This document shows, piece by piece, positions 32,369 through 41,237 of a stretch of DNA of 64,000 nt (the stretch's first letter is position 1; each line of letters begins with the position of its first letter). The translations under genes were made by a program, and so were the position numbers. The DNA is from Glycomyces sp040645615 (GTDB lineage Bacteria > Actinomycetota > Actinomycetes > Mycobacteriales > Micromonosporaceae). The DNA lies in NCBI RefSeq assembly GCF_040645615.1, contig NZ_JBEYYO010000007.1, positions 62,001 through 126,000 of the forward strand, given 5' to 3'. The notes beneath the pieces are model-generated. The model did not search any database, was not told where the DNA came from, and was given only the letters and a program-made list of their open reading frames with translations.

Positions 32369-33085
32369 ATGGGCGACAAGGCGATACAGCATTTCGAAGC
32401 GGTGTTCGGGGTTCGTGCATTCGACCCCGACCTGCTGCGTCTCGCCCTGACGCACCGGTCCTACGCCTACGAGCACGGCGGCCTGCCCACCAACGAGCGC
32501 CTGGAGTTCCTCGGGGACTCCGTGCTCAGCCTGGTGGTCACCACCGCGCTCTACCGCAATCACCCGGAACTGCCCGAAGGGCAGCTCGCGCGCCTGCGCG
32601 CCTCCGTGGTGAACATGAAGGCGCTGGCGGGTGTGGCACGCCGGATGGGCGCGGGCGGTATCGGCCCGCACCTCATGCTCGGCAAGGGCGAGGAGTCCTC
32701 GGGCGGCCGGGGCAAGAACTCGATCCTCGCCGACGCGGTGGAGGCGCTGCTCGGCGCGGTCTACCTCCAGTACGGGGTCGAGATCGCCACGCGGGTGGTG
32801 CACCAGTTCTTCGACCCGCTCATGGAGGAGGCCGCAGGCCAGGGCGCGGCCCTGGACTGGAAGACCAGCCTCCAGGAGCTCACGGCCGATTCGGGCCTCG
32901 GCGTGCCCGAGTACCGCATCACCGAGTCCGGTCCCGACCACGCCAAGCAGTTCACGGCCTGGGCCGTGGTCGCGGGCGAGGAGTTCGGCGAGGGCACCGG
33001 CGGCTCGAAGAAGGACGCGGAGCAGATCGCCGCGCAACTGGCGTGGCAGGTCTTGTCCGAACGCATGGGCGTCAAGCAGCGCTGA
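32369..33085 (+). CDS. rnc: Ribonuclease III
   Basis: A 238-aa Mg-dependent endonuclease cutting double-stranded RNA in rRNA and mRNA processing. The signature NERLEFLGDSVLSLVVT (about 37–53) holds the catalytic Glu/Asp residues, with the second acidic site in NSILADAVEALLGAVYL. The C-terminal double-stranded-RNA-binding domain (about 160–235) shows DWKTSLQELTADSGLGVPEY and GGSKKDAEQIAAQLAW. Length and domain order are typical. The ATG is 12 nt after rpmF. A terminator follows; mutM, often co-oriented next, is inverted here. Confidence 0.97.
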   Translation: MGDKAIQHFEAVFGVRAFDPDLLRLALTHRSYAYEHGGLPTNERLEFLGDSVLSLVVTTALYRNHPELPEGQLARLRASVVNMKALAGVARRMGAGGIGPHLMLGKGEESSGGRGKNSILADAVEALLGAVYLQYGVEIATRVVHQFFDPLMEEAAGQGAALDWKTSLQELTADSGLGVPEYRITESGPDHAKQFTAWAVVAGEEFGEGTGGSKKDAEQIAAQLAWQVLSERMGVKQR

Positions 33086-33097
33086 GACTCGACGAAA

Positions 33098-33128
33098 GGG
33101 CGGCACCGGGTTCCGGGGCCGTCCTTTT
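33098..33128 (+). terminator. Intrinsic terminator after rnc
   Basis: A 12-bp stem with one G-T pair and one mismatch (33098–33109 with 33113–33124), followed by TTTT. Confidence 0.8.
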
Positions 33129-33274
33129 CGCGTGCCCCCAATACCATCCCAAACCCCCACCCACCCAAGGGGAGAAGGAAGCGCCAATATTCGCGCGGGG
33201 GTCCGACAAGATCGGGCTCGAATCGGGTCGTGGGGGCCGAAAGTCGCCCGAAAGAGTGAACGAAGGCCGGGGCG

Positions 33275-33300
33275 CGGCTGCTTCTGACACGTGGGGCAGC
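33275..33300. repeat. Degenerate duplicate of the mutM 3' end
   Basis: 22 of 26 positions match 33324–33349, which encodes the last zinc-finger residues and stop of mutM. The copy lies 49 bp further along, and on the minus strand reads CPTCQK where mutM reads CPKCQK. Confidence 0.6.
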
Positions 33301-33326
33301 GGTGAGTGGTGGAGCGAGTGGCTCGG

Positions 33327-34157
33327 CTACTTCTGGCACTTGGGGCAGTAGTGGGCCGAGCGGTCGCCGATGACTTCCCGCGCGATCGCGGTGCCGCAGC
33401 GGCGGCACGGCTGGCCCGCCCTGCCGTAGACGGCGAGTTCGCGGGCGAAGTACCCGGCCTCGCCGCGGGCGTCGACGTAGAGCTCGTCGAACGAGGTGCC
33501 GCCGACCGCGAGGGACTCGGTGAGCACGTCCTTGACGTGCCCGAGCAGTTCGAGGGCCTTGCGGCGCGAGAGCGAGTCACCGGTGCGCCTGCCGCGCAGG
33601 CGGGAGCGCCACAGGGCCTCGTCGGCGTAGATGTTCCCGACCCCGGAGATCCACCCCTGGTCGAGCAGGGCCTTCTTGACCTCGATGCGGCGCTTGAGGA
33701 GCCGGTCGGCGCTCATTGAGGCGTCGAACTCGGCCTCGAACACGTCGGGCGCGATGTGCCCGAGCGTCTTCGGGACCGCGCCTTCCATCTCGGCGAGTTC
33801 CCAGAACCCGAAGGTGCGCTGGTCGATGAACCACAGTTCGCGCTCGTCGGTGAACCGCATCCGGCCGCGCAGGTGCTTGTGGGCCGCGCGGCCGTCGGTG
33901 ACCACGTGGAGCTGGCCGCTCATGCCCAGATGGCACACGAGCGCGCGATCGTCATCGAGGCCGAGCCACATGAACTTGCCGCGCCGCCCGCTCCCGGTGA
34001 TCGCCAGGCCCCGCAGGCCCGCCTGGAAATCGGCGATGCCGGGGGCGTGGCGGCGCACGGTCCGCGGGTTGTAGACCTCGACGGCGCTGATGCGGCCGCC
34101 GCGGAACGCGGCGTCGACTCCGCGGCGGACCGTCTCGACTTCAGGTAGTTCAGGCAC
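33327..34157 (-). CDS. mutM: Formamidopyrimidine-DNA glycosylase (MutM/Fpg)
   Basis: A 276-aa bifunctional glycosylase/AP lyase that removes 8-oxoguanine. The mature N-terminus PELPEVETVRRG supplies the catalytic Pro and Glu, GSGRRGKFMWLGL carries the conserved Lys, and VCHLGMSGQLHV follows. The helix-two-turn-helix contains QGWISGVGNIYADEALW, and the C-terminal zinc finger ends CRRCGTAIARE to YCPKCQK. The GTG start is used. It is transcribed against rnc, unlike the usual rnc–mutM order. CATACT 6 nt before the GTG may be a -10 for a leaderless message. Confidence 0.97.
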   Translation of the reverse strand: MPELPEVETVRRGVDAAFRGGRISAVEVYNPRTVRRHAPGIADFQAGLRGLAITGSGRRGKFMWLGLDDDRALVCHLGMSGQLHVVTDGRAAHKHLRGRMRFTDERELWFIDQRTFGFWELAEMEGAVPKTLGHIAPDVFEAEFDASMSADRLLKRRIEVKKALLDQGWISGVGNIYADEALWRSRLRGRRTGDSLSRRKALELLGHVKDVLTESLAVGGTSFDELYVDARGEAGYFARELAVYGRAGQPCRRCGTAIAREVIGDRSAHYCPKCQK

Positions 34158-34172
34158 GTCCCAAGTATGACC

Positions 34173-34190
34173 GGGGCGCCGCGGCGCCCC
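34173..34190 (-). terminator. GC palindrome between the LuxR-type gene and mutM
   Basis: A perfect 18-bp GC palindrome lies 11 nt after the LuxR-type gene stop and directly upstream of the mutM promoter. It may end the upstream transcript; there is no T-run. Confidence 0.5.
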
Positions 34191-34200
34191 GTCCCGGCCG

Positions 34201-34905
34201 CTAGCTCAGTTGCGGGTGCTGCTCCCTGACGGTGTCGATGCCGTAGTTCAGCGCGAACGCGATCGCGGCCAGCCGGGAGTTGACGCCGAGTTTGCCGAGC
34301 ACGTTCTGGACGTGGGACCGCACGGTGGAGACCGAGACGCCCATCTGGGTGGCCATCTGGCTGGTGGGTTCGCCGCGCACGATGCGGCGCAGCACGTCGT
34401 CCTCCCGGGGCGTGAGGTGGTGTGCGAGTTCGAGCGCGTCCTGGTCGCCGAGGAGCGGCGCGGGCTGGAGCGCCGCGCGCAGCAGCTGCGGATCGTAATA
34501 GGGCGGACTGTGCAGTCCGGTGTCGATGGCGTGCAGGAGATCACCGGGCATGATGTGGGTGTTGGCTATTCCCGCGGCCGACACCGAGACCGCTTTTCGC
34601 AGTACCGAGCCGTCCTCGCGGTCGGTGATGAGGAATACCGGCCGCTTGCAGTCGGTCAGGACCCGGTTGCGGGAGACCGCTTCGAGTGCGACCAGACAGC
34701 AGTCGATCTGCTCGTTCGCGGCGGCGAGCGCGCGGGCGCTGCGGGCCTCGACCGGGATGTCACCGCGTCGGTGGAGCAGGGGTCGGATGCTGGCGGAGAA
34801 GACCTGGTTCGGGTCGTACAGCATGACACGCACGGTTGGCACCTCGTCCTTCAGGTTTTTCGCGCCTCCCCAGTCGCGCACCCGTTCAGGCGGCCACACC
34901 AGCAT
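34201..34905 (-). CDS. LuxR-type regulator with degenerate receiver domain
   Basis: A 234-aa protein with a NarL/LuxR helix-turn-helix at the C-terminus (about 165–225: HLTPREDDVLRRIVRG, TSQMATQMGVSVSTVRSHV, NVLGKLGVNSRLAAI). The N-terminal part resembles a receiver fold (VRVMLYDPNQVFSASIRPLL), but where the phospho-acceptor Asp should be it reads CCLVALEAV. It is therefore probably an orphan regulator not controlled by phosphorylation. The start is uncertain: the first ATG is used, but a GTG at 34833 with an upstream GGACGAGG would begin exactly at the domain. No kinase is adjacent. Target genes are unknown. Confidence 0.78.
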   Translation of the reverse strand: MLVWPPERVRDWGGAKNLKDEVPTVRVMLYDPNQVFSASIRPLLHRRGDIPVEARSARALAAANEQIDCCLVALEAVSRNRVLTDCKRPVFLITDREDGSVLRKAVSVSAAGIANTHIMPGDLLHAIDTGLHSPPYYDPQLLRAALQPAPLLGDQDALELAHHLTPREDDVLRRIVRGEPTSQMATQMGVSVSTVRSHVQNVLGKLGVNSRLAAIAFALNYGIDTVREQHPQLS

Positions 34906-34994
34906 GACTGTTGGTAATCGTCCAGTCCAGCGTTGAGTCGGATGGACGACAGTAAGAGGTCTGGTCGAGGTTCACCTGCGATAATGCGCGGCGA

Positions 34995-35744
34995 TCAGCC
35001 GAAGTTCTGGACCCAGTAGAGCGTGCCGCCCCGGTCGGCCACGCCGATCCCGATGACGTCGTAGCCGCAGTTGAGGATGTTGGCGCGGTGGCCTTCGGAG
35101 TTCATCCAGCCCTCCATGACCGCTTCGGCGTCGCGGTAGCCGTACGCGATGTTCTCGCCCACGCCGCCTTGGTAGCCCTGCGCATTGGCCCGGTCGGTGG
35201 GGCTGCGGCCGTCCTGCGAGGTGTGGTCGAAGTAGTCGTTGGCGGCCATGTCCTCGGCGTGCAGCCGGGCCGCGGTGTCCAGGCGCGAGTCGCGTTCGAG
35301 CGGGTCGCAGCCGGCCGAGCCGCGCTCGCGGTTGACGATGTCGAGCACGGCCGACTCGGTGTCGGCGTAGGCCGAGCCGCCCCCGGAGTTCCCGCCGTCA
35401 TCGCCCCCGTTGCCGCCGCTGTCGCCCTCGTCCGCGGCGGACGTCTCCTCGGTGGTCGTGGGCGCTTCGCTGCTGGGGGCCTCTTCGGCCTCTTGCGCGC
35501 GGATGTCGGCTTCGCCGAGGAGCAGTTCGGGGAGGACTTCGGCGGTGGTCTCCTCGACCGAGCCGCCCTTGCCGCCGTCGTGGGCGGCCGCGCCGTCCAG
35601 TGGCGAGTCGAGCGCCCACAGTGAGGTCGCCGCGGCCGCGAGACCGAAGGTCGCCAGGATCGCAAGGAACAACTTGCGGCGGCTCTCGGCGGGATCGCGG
35701 TGGCGTCCGCCCTGGAGTCTGCGCATGGGGTACGGCCTCGTCAC
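34995..35744 (-). CDS. CAP/SCP-domain (YkwD-like) extracellular protein
   Basis: A 249-aa protein with an N-terminal membrane helix or signal (about 26–45), then a Gly/Glu/Ser-rich linker (about 60–120). The CAP domain (about 125–249) has AVLDIVNRERGSAGCDPL, HAEDMAANDYFDHTSQDG, GVGENIAYGYRDAEAVME and WMNSEGHRANILNCGYDVIG. His and Glu residues of the CAP pocket are retained. Such proteins act outside the cell and have no assigned enzyme activity in bacteria. The start may be the GTG used or an ATG at 35726, which has a better ribosome site. Confidence 0.88.
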   Translation of the reverse strand: MTRPYPMRRLQGGRHRDPAESRRKLFLAILATFGLAAAATSLWALDSPLDGAAAHDGGKGGSVEETTAEVLPELLLGEADIRAQEAEEAPSSEAPTTTEETSAADEGDSGGNGGDDGGNSGGGSAYADTESAVLDIVNRERGSAGCDPLERDSRLDTAARLHAEDMAANDYFDHTSQDGRSPTDRANAQGYQGGVGENIAYGYRDAEAVMEGWMNSEGHRANILNCGYDVIGIGVADRGGTLYWVQNFG

Positions 35745-36064
35745 GTGGGGTTACGTGTGGAATATTCGGATTTTCCGCGAACCTACCAGGTTCGCGTCCG
35801 CCCCGCGAGGCCCGATCCTGGCGTGAGCTACCCCCATAGGTGTGACCCCCGTCGAATCTGGGGGTCAAACCCTGTGCAAAGCTTGACGAAGACCGCCGAT
35901 TGGGCGGAAGATAGTGGGTGACGGCCAGTGTTCACGAGCCGTGCTCCACTGGTCCGGCAAGGGGCAATCGGCCCCGGCGGCTAACAAAATTCACTCAGCA
36001 AATGCGACGTTATTCGTGGTGCGTACGCCAACGCCACCACTCGACGTGATCGCAAGGAGAAATT
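35745..36064. promoter_or_regulatory. Intergenic region upstream of the small coiled-coil gene
   Basis: 320 bp, AT-richer than its surroundings, without a gene. TTGACG at 35884–35889 is a good -35; GAAGAT 18 nt later is a poor -10. A long leader (about 150 nt) would follow before the AAGGAG site at 36065. No known riboswitch fold is apparent by eye. Confidence 0.35.
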
Positions 36065-36253
36065 ATGGCGAAAGCCCTCTACGGCCACATCGGCCAGGCT
36101 CCCAACAAGCGCCTGCTCGAAGAAGTGGTCCAGCTACGCGCGCGAGTACGCAACCTCGAGTCCGAGCTCGCCGAGCTTCGGGCCCGCGAGGACGAGATCG
36201 AACACGATTCGGTCGAGGAGCTGATGCGGATGCAAGAACCCGCATTGACCTAG
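36065..36253 (+). CDS. Small coiled-coil protein upstream of smc
   Basis: A 62-aa protein, MAKALYGHIGQAPNKRLLEE, continuing as one amphipathic helix with heptads (VVQLRARVRNLESELAELRA) and an acidic tail. A clear AAGGAG site lies before the ATG. I do not know its function. The composition suggests a small dimeric coiled coil. Similar short MAKAL proteins occur in other actinobacteria as far as I recall, but this could not be checked. It is about 200 bp upstream of smc, with a weak hairpin (36282–36310) between, so it is probably its own transcript. Confidence 0.75.
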   Translation: MAKALYGHIGQAPNKRLLEEVVQLRARVRNLESELAELRAREDEIEHDSVEELMRMQEPALT

Positions 36254-36404
36254 GCGTTTCGCCCGCGACAACAGAACATCAGCGCGCCAGCTGCGAGACG
36301 GCCGGCGCGCATTGCCATGTCCGGGGCCGGGCCGCCGCTCGTTCCCGTCGCAGTTCGTCCCCTTTGCCGCCTTTCAAGTGCCCGGTTCGGTCGGTCGGGC
36401 CTTG

Positions 36405-36410
36405 TAGGCT
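36405..36410 (+). promoter_or_regulatory. Candidate -10 of smc
   Basis: TAGGCT (TANNNT) lies 42 nt before the smc TTG start. The -35 region is not convincing. Confidence 0.35.
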
Positions 36411-36452
36411 GGGACGGTCCTGTTCCCGAGTCGACGCACGCCGGAGCGATCC

Positions 36453-39400
36453 TTGTACCTCAAGAGCCTCACGCTGAAGGGATTCAAGTCCTTCGCCTCG
36501 GCCACGACCCTGCGCTTCGAGCCGGGGATCACCTGCGTCGTGGGGCCGAACGGCTCAGGCAAGTCCAATGTCGTCGACGCCATCGCCTGGGTCCTGGGCG
36601 AGCAGGGCGCGAAGTCCCTGCGCGGCGGCAAGATGGAGGACGTCATCTTCGCCGGGACCACCGGCCGCCCCGCGCTCGGGCGCGCCGAGGTCACCTTGAC
36701 CATCGACAACTCCGACGGCGCGATCCCCATCGACTACTCCGAAGTCTCGATCACCCGCCGCATGTTCCGTTCGGGCGAAGGCGAATACGAGATCAACGGC
36801 GACCGCTGCCGCCTCCTCGACGTCCAGGACCTCCTCTCCGACGCCGGGATCGGCCGCGAGATGCACGTCCTGGTCGGCCAGGGCAAGCTCGACTCCTATC
36901 TGCACGCCCGCCCCGAGGACCGCCGCGCGTTCATCGAGGAGGCCGCCGGGGTCCTCAAGCACCGCAAGCGCAAAGAGAAGGCCCTGCGCAAACTCGAAGG
37001 CATGCAGGGCAACCTCGACCGCCTCGCCGACCTCACCGCCGAACTGCGCCGCCAGCTCAAACCCCTCGGCCGCCAGGCCGAACTGGCCCGCCGCGCCCAG
37101 ACCATCCAGATGGACCTGCGCGAGGCCCGCCTGCGCCTCCTCGCCGACGACCTCGCCTCCCTGCGCGGCAACATCGCCAAGGACCTCGCCGACGAGGCGG
37201 CCCTGACCGAGCGCCGCGAGGTCCTCGCCGAAGAGCACGAGCGCCTCGCCGCCCAGGTCGCCGAGGTCGACGCCGCGCACGCCGCCGACAAGCCGCGCCT
37301 GGCCCGCCTCCAGGAGACCTGGTACCGCCTCCAGGCCGTGGCCGAGCGCCTCCGCTCGACCGCCCAGCTCGCCGCCGAACGCCGCCGCTACCTCGCCGAA
37401 GAGCAGGACGACCGGTCCGGGCGCGACCCCGAGGTCCTCGAAACCGAGGCCCAGCGCATCCGCGAGCAGGAGATCGACCTGCGCGAGTCCATCGCCGAGG
37501 ACTCCGAGCGTCTCGCCGCCGCCGTCGAGGCCCGCGAGGAGACCGAGACCGCGCTCTCGGACGCCGAGCAGCGCATCGTCACCGCCGTCAAGGCCGCCGC
37601 CGAGCGCCGCGAAGCCCTCGCCACCCTCCGCGGCCGCGTCGACTCCCTCCAGACCCGCACCGCCGCCGCCGCCGAAGAACTCGACCGCGCCGCCACCGCG
37701 CTGGCCGAAGCCCGCGAACGGGCCGAGGCCGCCGCCGAGGCCCACGCCGAAGCCGAGGCCGAAAGCGAAGCGGCCGAAGCGAACAGCGAATTCGACGAAG
37801 CCGTGGCCGCCGCGAAGGCCCGCGTCGCCGCGGCCAAGGCCGAAACCGACCGACTCCAGTCCGCCGAACGCGACGCCGACCGCGAGGCCTCCCAGTGGGC
37901 CGCCCGCGAAGAGGCCCTCGCCGTGGGCCTGCGCCGAAAGGACGGCGCCGCGACCCTCCTGGCCCGGTCCGAGACCGTCCCCGGCGTCCTCGGTTCGGTG
38001 GCCGCGCTCTTGACCGTCGAACCCGGCTACGAGGCCGTGCTGGCCGCCGCGCTCGGCCGCCTCGCCGACGCCATCGCCGTCACCGGCCCCGATACGGCTG
38101 CCGAAGCGATCCGGATCCTCCGCGACGAAGACGGGGGCCAAGCATCGTTCTTGGTCGCCGGATCGCGCGCGCAGGTTCCCGTCCCCGCCGGGTTCCAAGC
38201 CGTCGCCGACCTCGTCACCGCACCTCCCGACCTCGCCTCCACCGTCCGCGCCGTCCTCGCCGGGATGGTCGTCGCCGAGCACCTCGACGGCGCCCGCGCC
38301 CTCGTGGCCGCCCACCCCGAACTCACCGCCGTCACCCGCGAAGGCGACGTGCTCGGCGCCGGTGCCGCCCACGGCGGCTCGGCGAAAGCCCAGTCCTTCA
38401 TCGAGATCCAAGCGGCCGTGGACGAAGCGCGCGACCGCAAGATCGCCGCCGAAGCCCTCGCCGCCCAGCTCGCCGAGCAGCTCGAATCCGCCCGCGGCGA
38501 TCTCGCCGCCGCCGAGGCCGCCGCCGAGGCGGTCCGCGCCGAGCAGCGCCAGGCCGACGCCGCCCGCAGCGTGGTCGCCCGCCGCCTCGCCGAACTCGGC
38601 GCCGCCGCCCGCAGCGCCGAAGCCGAGGTCGCCCGCCTCGCCCAGGCCCGCGACCGCGCCCAGTCCGCCCGCGAGAGCGACACCGCCGGACTCGAAGACC
38701 TCGAAGCGCGCCTCGACGAACTCGAATCCCTCCCCGCGATCGAAGAGCCCTCCACCGACGAACGCGACGTCCTCTCCCGCCAGCTCGACGCCGCCCGCCA
38801 GAACGAGATGGAGACCCGCCTGGCCGTCCGCACCGCCGAAGAGCGCGCCTCCGCGCTCGCCGGAAGGGCCGACGCCCTCGCCCGCCAGGCCCAGTCCGAA
38901 CGCGCCGCCCGCGCCCGCGCCGAAGCCCGCCGTGCCGCCCGCGCCCGCGGCGCCGCCGTCGCCGCGCTCGTGGCCGAAGCCGCCGAGGAAGCGGGCGTCC
39001 AGCTCACCGACTCCCTCGAAGCCGCCGCGATCGAACGCGACAGCGTCTCCGCCGAGCAGTCCCGCCGCGAAGCCGCCCTCGCCGACCTGCGCACCCGCGC
39101 GGGCGCGACGGCCGCCGAACTCGAACGCATCACCTCCGCGGCCCACCGCGACGAGGTCGCCCGCGCCGAGCAGCGCCTGCGCATCGAACAGCTCGAAGAG
39201 AAGGCCGGCGCCGAATTCGGGGTCGACATCGAGACGCTCATCGCCGAATACGGCCCCGACCAGCCGGTGCCCCCCACCGCCGAGGAGATCGCCGCCGCCG
39301 AAGAGAAAGGCAGGCCCGAACCGCGGCCGGGCGACTTCGACCGGGCCCTGATGGAGAAGCGCGCCTCCCGCGGCGAAAGGGAGCTCAAACTCCTCGGCAA

Positions 39401-39995
39401 GGTCAACCCGCTCGCGCTCGAAGAGTTCGCCGCCCTCGAAGAGCGCTACAAGTTCCTCTCCGAGCAGCTCGAAGACGTCAAGAAGACCCGCGCCGACCTC
39501 ACCACCGTCGTCAAGGAGGTCGACGACCGCATCCAAGAGGTCTTCGCCGAGGCCTTTGCCGACACCGCCCGCGAGTTCGAGAGCGTCTTCCAGACCGTGT
39601 TCCCCGGCGGCGAGGGCCGCATCCTGCTCACCGACCCCGAGGACATGCTCCACACCGGCGTCGAGGTCGAGGCCCGCCCGCCCGGCAAGAAGGTCAAGCG
39701 CCTCTCGCTGCTCTCGGGCGGCGAGCGGTCCCTGACCGCGCTGGCGCTGCTGGTGGCGATCTTCCGCGCCCGCCCCAGCCCGTTCTACCTGATGGACGAG
39801 GTCGAGGCGGCGCTCGACGACGTGAACCTGGGCCGCCTGCTCGACCTGCTGCGCCGCCTCCAGGAGAACTCGCAGCTGCTCATCATCACCCACCAGAAGC
39901 GCACGATGGAGATCGGCGACGCGCTGTACGGGGTGACGATGCGCTCGGGTGTCACGCAGGTCATCAGCCAGAAGTTCTCCCGCGAAGAGGACTGA
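36453..39995 (+). CDS. smc: Chromosome segregation protein SMC
   Basis: A 1180-aa condensin ATPase that organises and segregates the chromosome. The N-terminal head has Walker A CVVGPNGSGKSNVVDA after YLKSLTLKGFKSFASAT. Two long coiled coils flank the hinge (about 510–640, with PGVLGSVAALLTVEPGYEAVL). The C-terminal head carries the signature KRLSLLSGGERSLTALALL and Walker B FYLMDEVEAALDDVN. Length and order are standard. The TTG start fits the conserved N-terminus and a CGGAG site upstream. The coiled-coil DNA is extremely rich in GCC and GAA codons, which creates long shadow frames. ftsY follows 75 bp downstream. Confidence 0.97.
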   Translation: MYLKSLTLKGFKSFASATTLRFEPGITCVVGPNGSGKSNVVDAIAWVLGEQGAKSLRGGKMEDVIFAGTTGRPALGRAEVTLTIDNSDGAIPIDYSEVSITRRMFRSGEGEYEINGDRCRLLDVQDLLSDAGIGREMHVLVGQGKLDSYLHARPEDRRAFIEEAAGVLKHRKRKEKALRKLEGMQGNLDRLADLTAELRRQLKPLGRQAELARRAQTIQMDLREARLRLLADDLASLRGNIAKDLADEAALTERREVLAEEHERLAAQVAEVDAAHAADKPRLARLQETWYRLQAVAERLRSTAQLAAERRRYLAEEQDDRSGRDPEVLETEAQRIREQEIDLRESIAEDSERLAAAVEAREETETALSDAEQRIVTAVKAAAERREALATLRGRVDSLQTRTAAAAEELDRAATALAEARERAEAAAEAHAEAEAESEAAEANSEFDEAVAAAKARVAAAKAETDRLQSAERDADREASQWAAREEALAVGLRRKDGAATLLARSETVPGVLGSVAALLTVEPGYEAVLAAALGRLADAIAVTGPDTAAEAIRILRDEDGGQASFLVAGSRAQVPVPAGFQAVADLVTAPPDLASTVRAVLAGMVVAEHLDGARALVAAHPELTAVTREGDVLGAGAAHGGSAKAQSFIEIQAAVDEARDRKIAAEALAAQLAEQLESARGDLAAAEAAAEAVRAEQRQADAARSVVARRLAELGAAARSAEAEVARLAQARDRAQSARESDTAGLEDLEARLDELESLPAIEEPSTDERDVLSRQLDAARQNEMETRLAVRTAEERASALAGRADALARQAQSERAARARAEARRAARARGAAVAALVAEAAEEAGVQLTDSLEAAAIERDSVSAEQSRREAALADLRTRAGATAAELERITSAAHRDEVARAEQRLRIEQLEEKAGAEFGVDIETLIAEYGPDQPVPPTAEEIAAAEEKGRPEPRPGDFDRALMEKRASRGERELKLLGKVNPLALEEFAALEERYKFLSEQLEDVKKTRADLTTVVKEVDDRIQEVFAEAFADTAREFESVFQTVFPGGEGRILLTDPEDMLHTGVEVEARPPGKKVKRLSLLSGGERSLTALALLVAIFRARPSPFYLMDEVEAALDDVNLGRLLDLLRRLQENSQLLIITHQKRTMEIGDALYGVTMRSGVTQVISQKFSREED

Positions 39996-40070
39996 CACCC
40001 TCCCAGTACAGTGGGTTCGTGCGCGTTCGCCCGCGCGCTGAGAATCGAGATCGTCGCTGGAGGACTCCCT

Positions 40071-41210
40071 GTGGACAACCTGTGGATCTGGCTGGTCGCC
40101 GCCGTCGTGTTGGCCGCGGCCGTGGTCGGCATCGCCGTCGCGGTGCGCGCGTCGCGGTCGGCCGAGGTCGACGCCCCTGCCGAGGAACCGCAGGTCGAGG
40201 CGCCCAGCCCTGAGCCGGTGGCCGAGGAGGCCACCGCACCGGCCGCTGTGGCCGAGCCGCAGGTCGAGACCCCCGAACCGGCCGCGGGCCGCCTGGTGCG
40301 GCTGCGTTCGCGCCTGGCCCGCTCCAACAACGCGCTCGGCAAGGGCCTGCTCGCGCTGCTGGCCAGCGACAAGCTCGACGACGACGTGTGGGACGAGGTC
40401 GAGGAGACGCTCCTCTCGGCCGACGTGGGGATCGCCGACACGACCCAGGTCGTCGACCGCCTCCGCGATCGCGTCAAGGTCCTCGGCACCCGCGACCCCG
40501 AAGAGCTGCGCAGCCTCCTCAAGTCCGAGCTGACGGCCGTCCTCGAACCCGACCTGGACCGCTCGATCGCGACCGCCTCGCCTTCGGGTGAGGGCCCTGC
40601 CGTGATCATGATGGTCGGCGTCAACGGCTCGGGCAAGACCACCACGTGCGGCCGCGTGGCCCGCGTGCTCATCGCCGAGGGCAAGACCGTGATCATGGGC
40701 GCGGCCGACACGTTCCGCGCCGCCGCCGCCGAGCAGCTGGAGACCTGGGGCGCCCGCGTGGGCGCGAAGGTGGTCCGCCGCGGCGAGGGCGCCGACCCCG
40801 CCTCGGTCGCGTTCGACGCGGTCAAGGCCGGGGCCGACGAGGGCGTGGACGTGGTCCTGGTCGACACCGCGGGCCGCCTCCAGAACAAGTCCGGGCTGAT
40901 GGACGAGCTCGGCAAGGTCAAGCGCGTGATCGAGAAGCAGGGCCCGGTGGCCGAGACGCTGCTGGTGCTCGACGCGACCACCGGCCAGAACGGCCTCCAG
41001 CAGGCGAAGGTCTTCGGCGAGGTCTGCCAGGTGACCGGGATCGTGCTCACCAAGCTCGACGGTTCGGCCAAGGGCGGGATCGTCATCGCAGTTCAGCGGC
41101 AGTTGGGCGTACCGGTTAAGCTGGTCGGACTCGGAGAGGGGCCGGACGACCTGGCCCCGTTCGAGGTCGGGGCGTTCGTGGACGCGATCGTCGACGGCGC
41201 CGACAGCTAG
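40071..41210 (+). CDS. ftsY: Signal recognition particle receptor FtsY
   Basis: A 379-aa SRP receptor GTPase that delivers ribosome–nascent-chain complexes to the translocon. It starts with a membrane helix (about 3–24, LWIWLVAAVVLAAAVVGIAV), an arrangement common in actinobacteria, followed by an acidic Pro/Glu linker. The N domain (about 78–160) and G domain follow: MMVGVNGSGKTTTCGRVA (G1), AADTFRAAAAEQLETW, VVLVDTAGRLQNK (G3), GIVLTKLDGSAKGG (G4) and GLGEGPDDLAPFEVGAF. The GTG is placed by GGAGG 7 nt upstream. It follows smc as in many actinobacteria. Confidence 0.97.
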   Translation: MDNLWIWLVAAVVLAAAVVGIAVAVRASRSAEVDAPAEEPQVEAPSPEPVAEEATAPAAVAEPQVETPEPAAGRLVRLRSRLARSNNALGKGLLALLASDKLDDDVWDEVEETLLSADVGIADTTQVVDRLRDRVKVLGTRDPEELRSLLKSELTAVLEPDLDRSIATASPSGEGPAVIMMVGVNGSGKTTTCGRVARVLIAEGKTVIMGAADTFRAAAAEQLETWGARVGAKVVRRGEGADPASVAFDAVKAGADEGVDVVLVDTAGRLQNKSGLMDELGKVKRVIEKQGPVAETLLVLDATTGQNGLQQAKVFGEVCQVTGIVLTKLDGSAKGGIVIAVQRQLGVPVKLVGLGEGPDDLAPFEVGAFVDAIVDGADS

Positions 41211-41237
41211 TCAGGACCAGAGGCACAGCGGAGACCG

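Noticed and set aside
34190..34215. tRNA-like GGCCGCTAGCTCAGTTGC
   Set aside because: It resembles a tRNA D-arm, but no anticodon or T-arm follows and it is the end of the LuxR-type gene.
36555..39998. A 1147-codon open frame antisense to smc
   Set aside because: It arises from GCC/GAA-rich coiled-coil codons; its Gly/Leu/Ala/Val-rich product has no domain, and the smc frame has all expected motifs.
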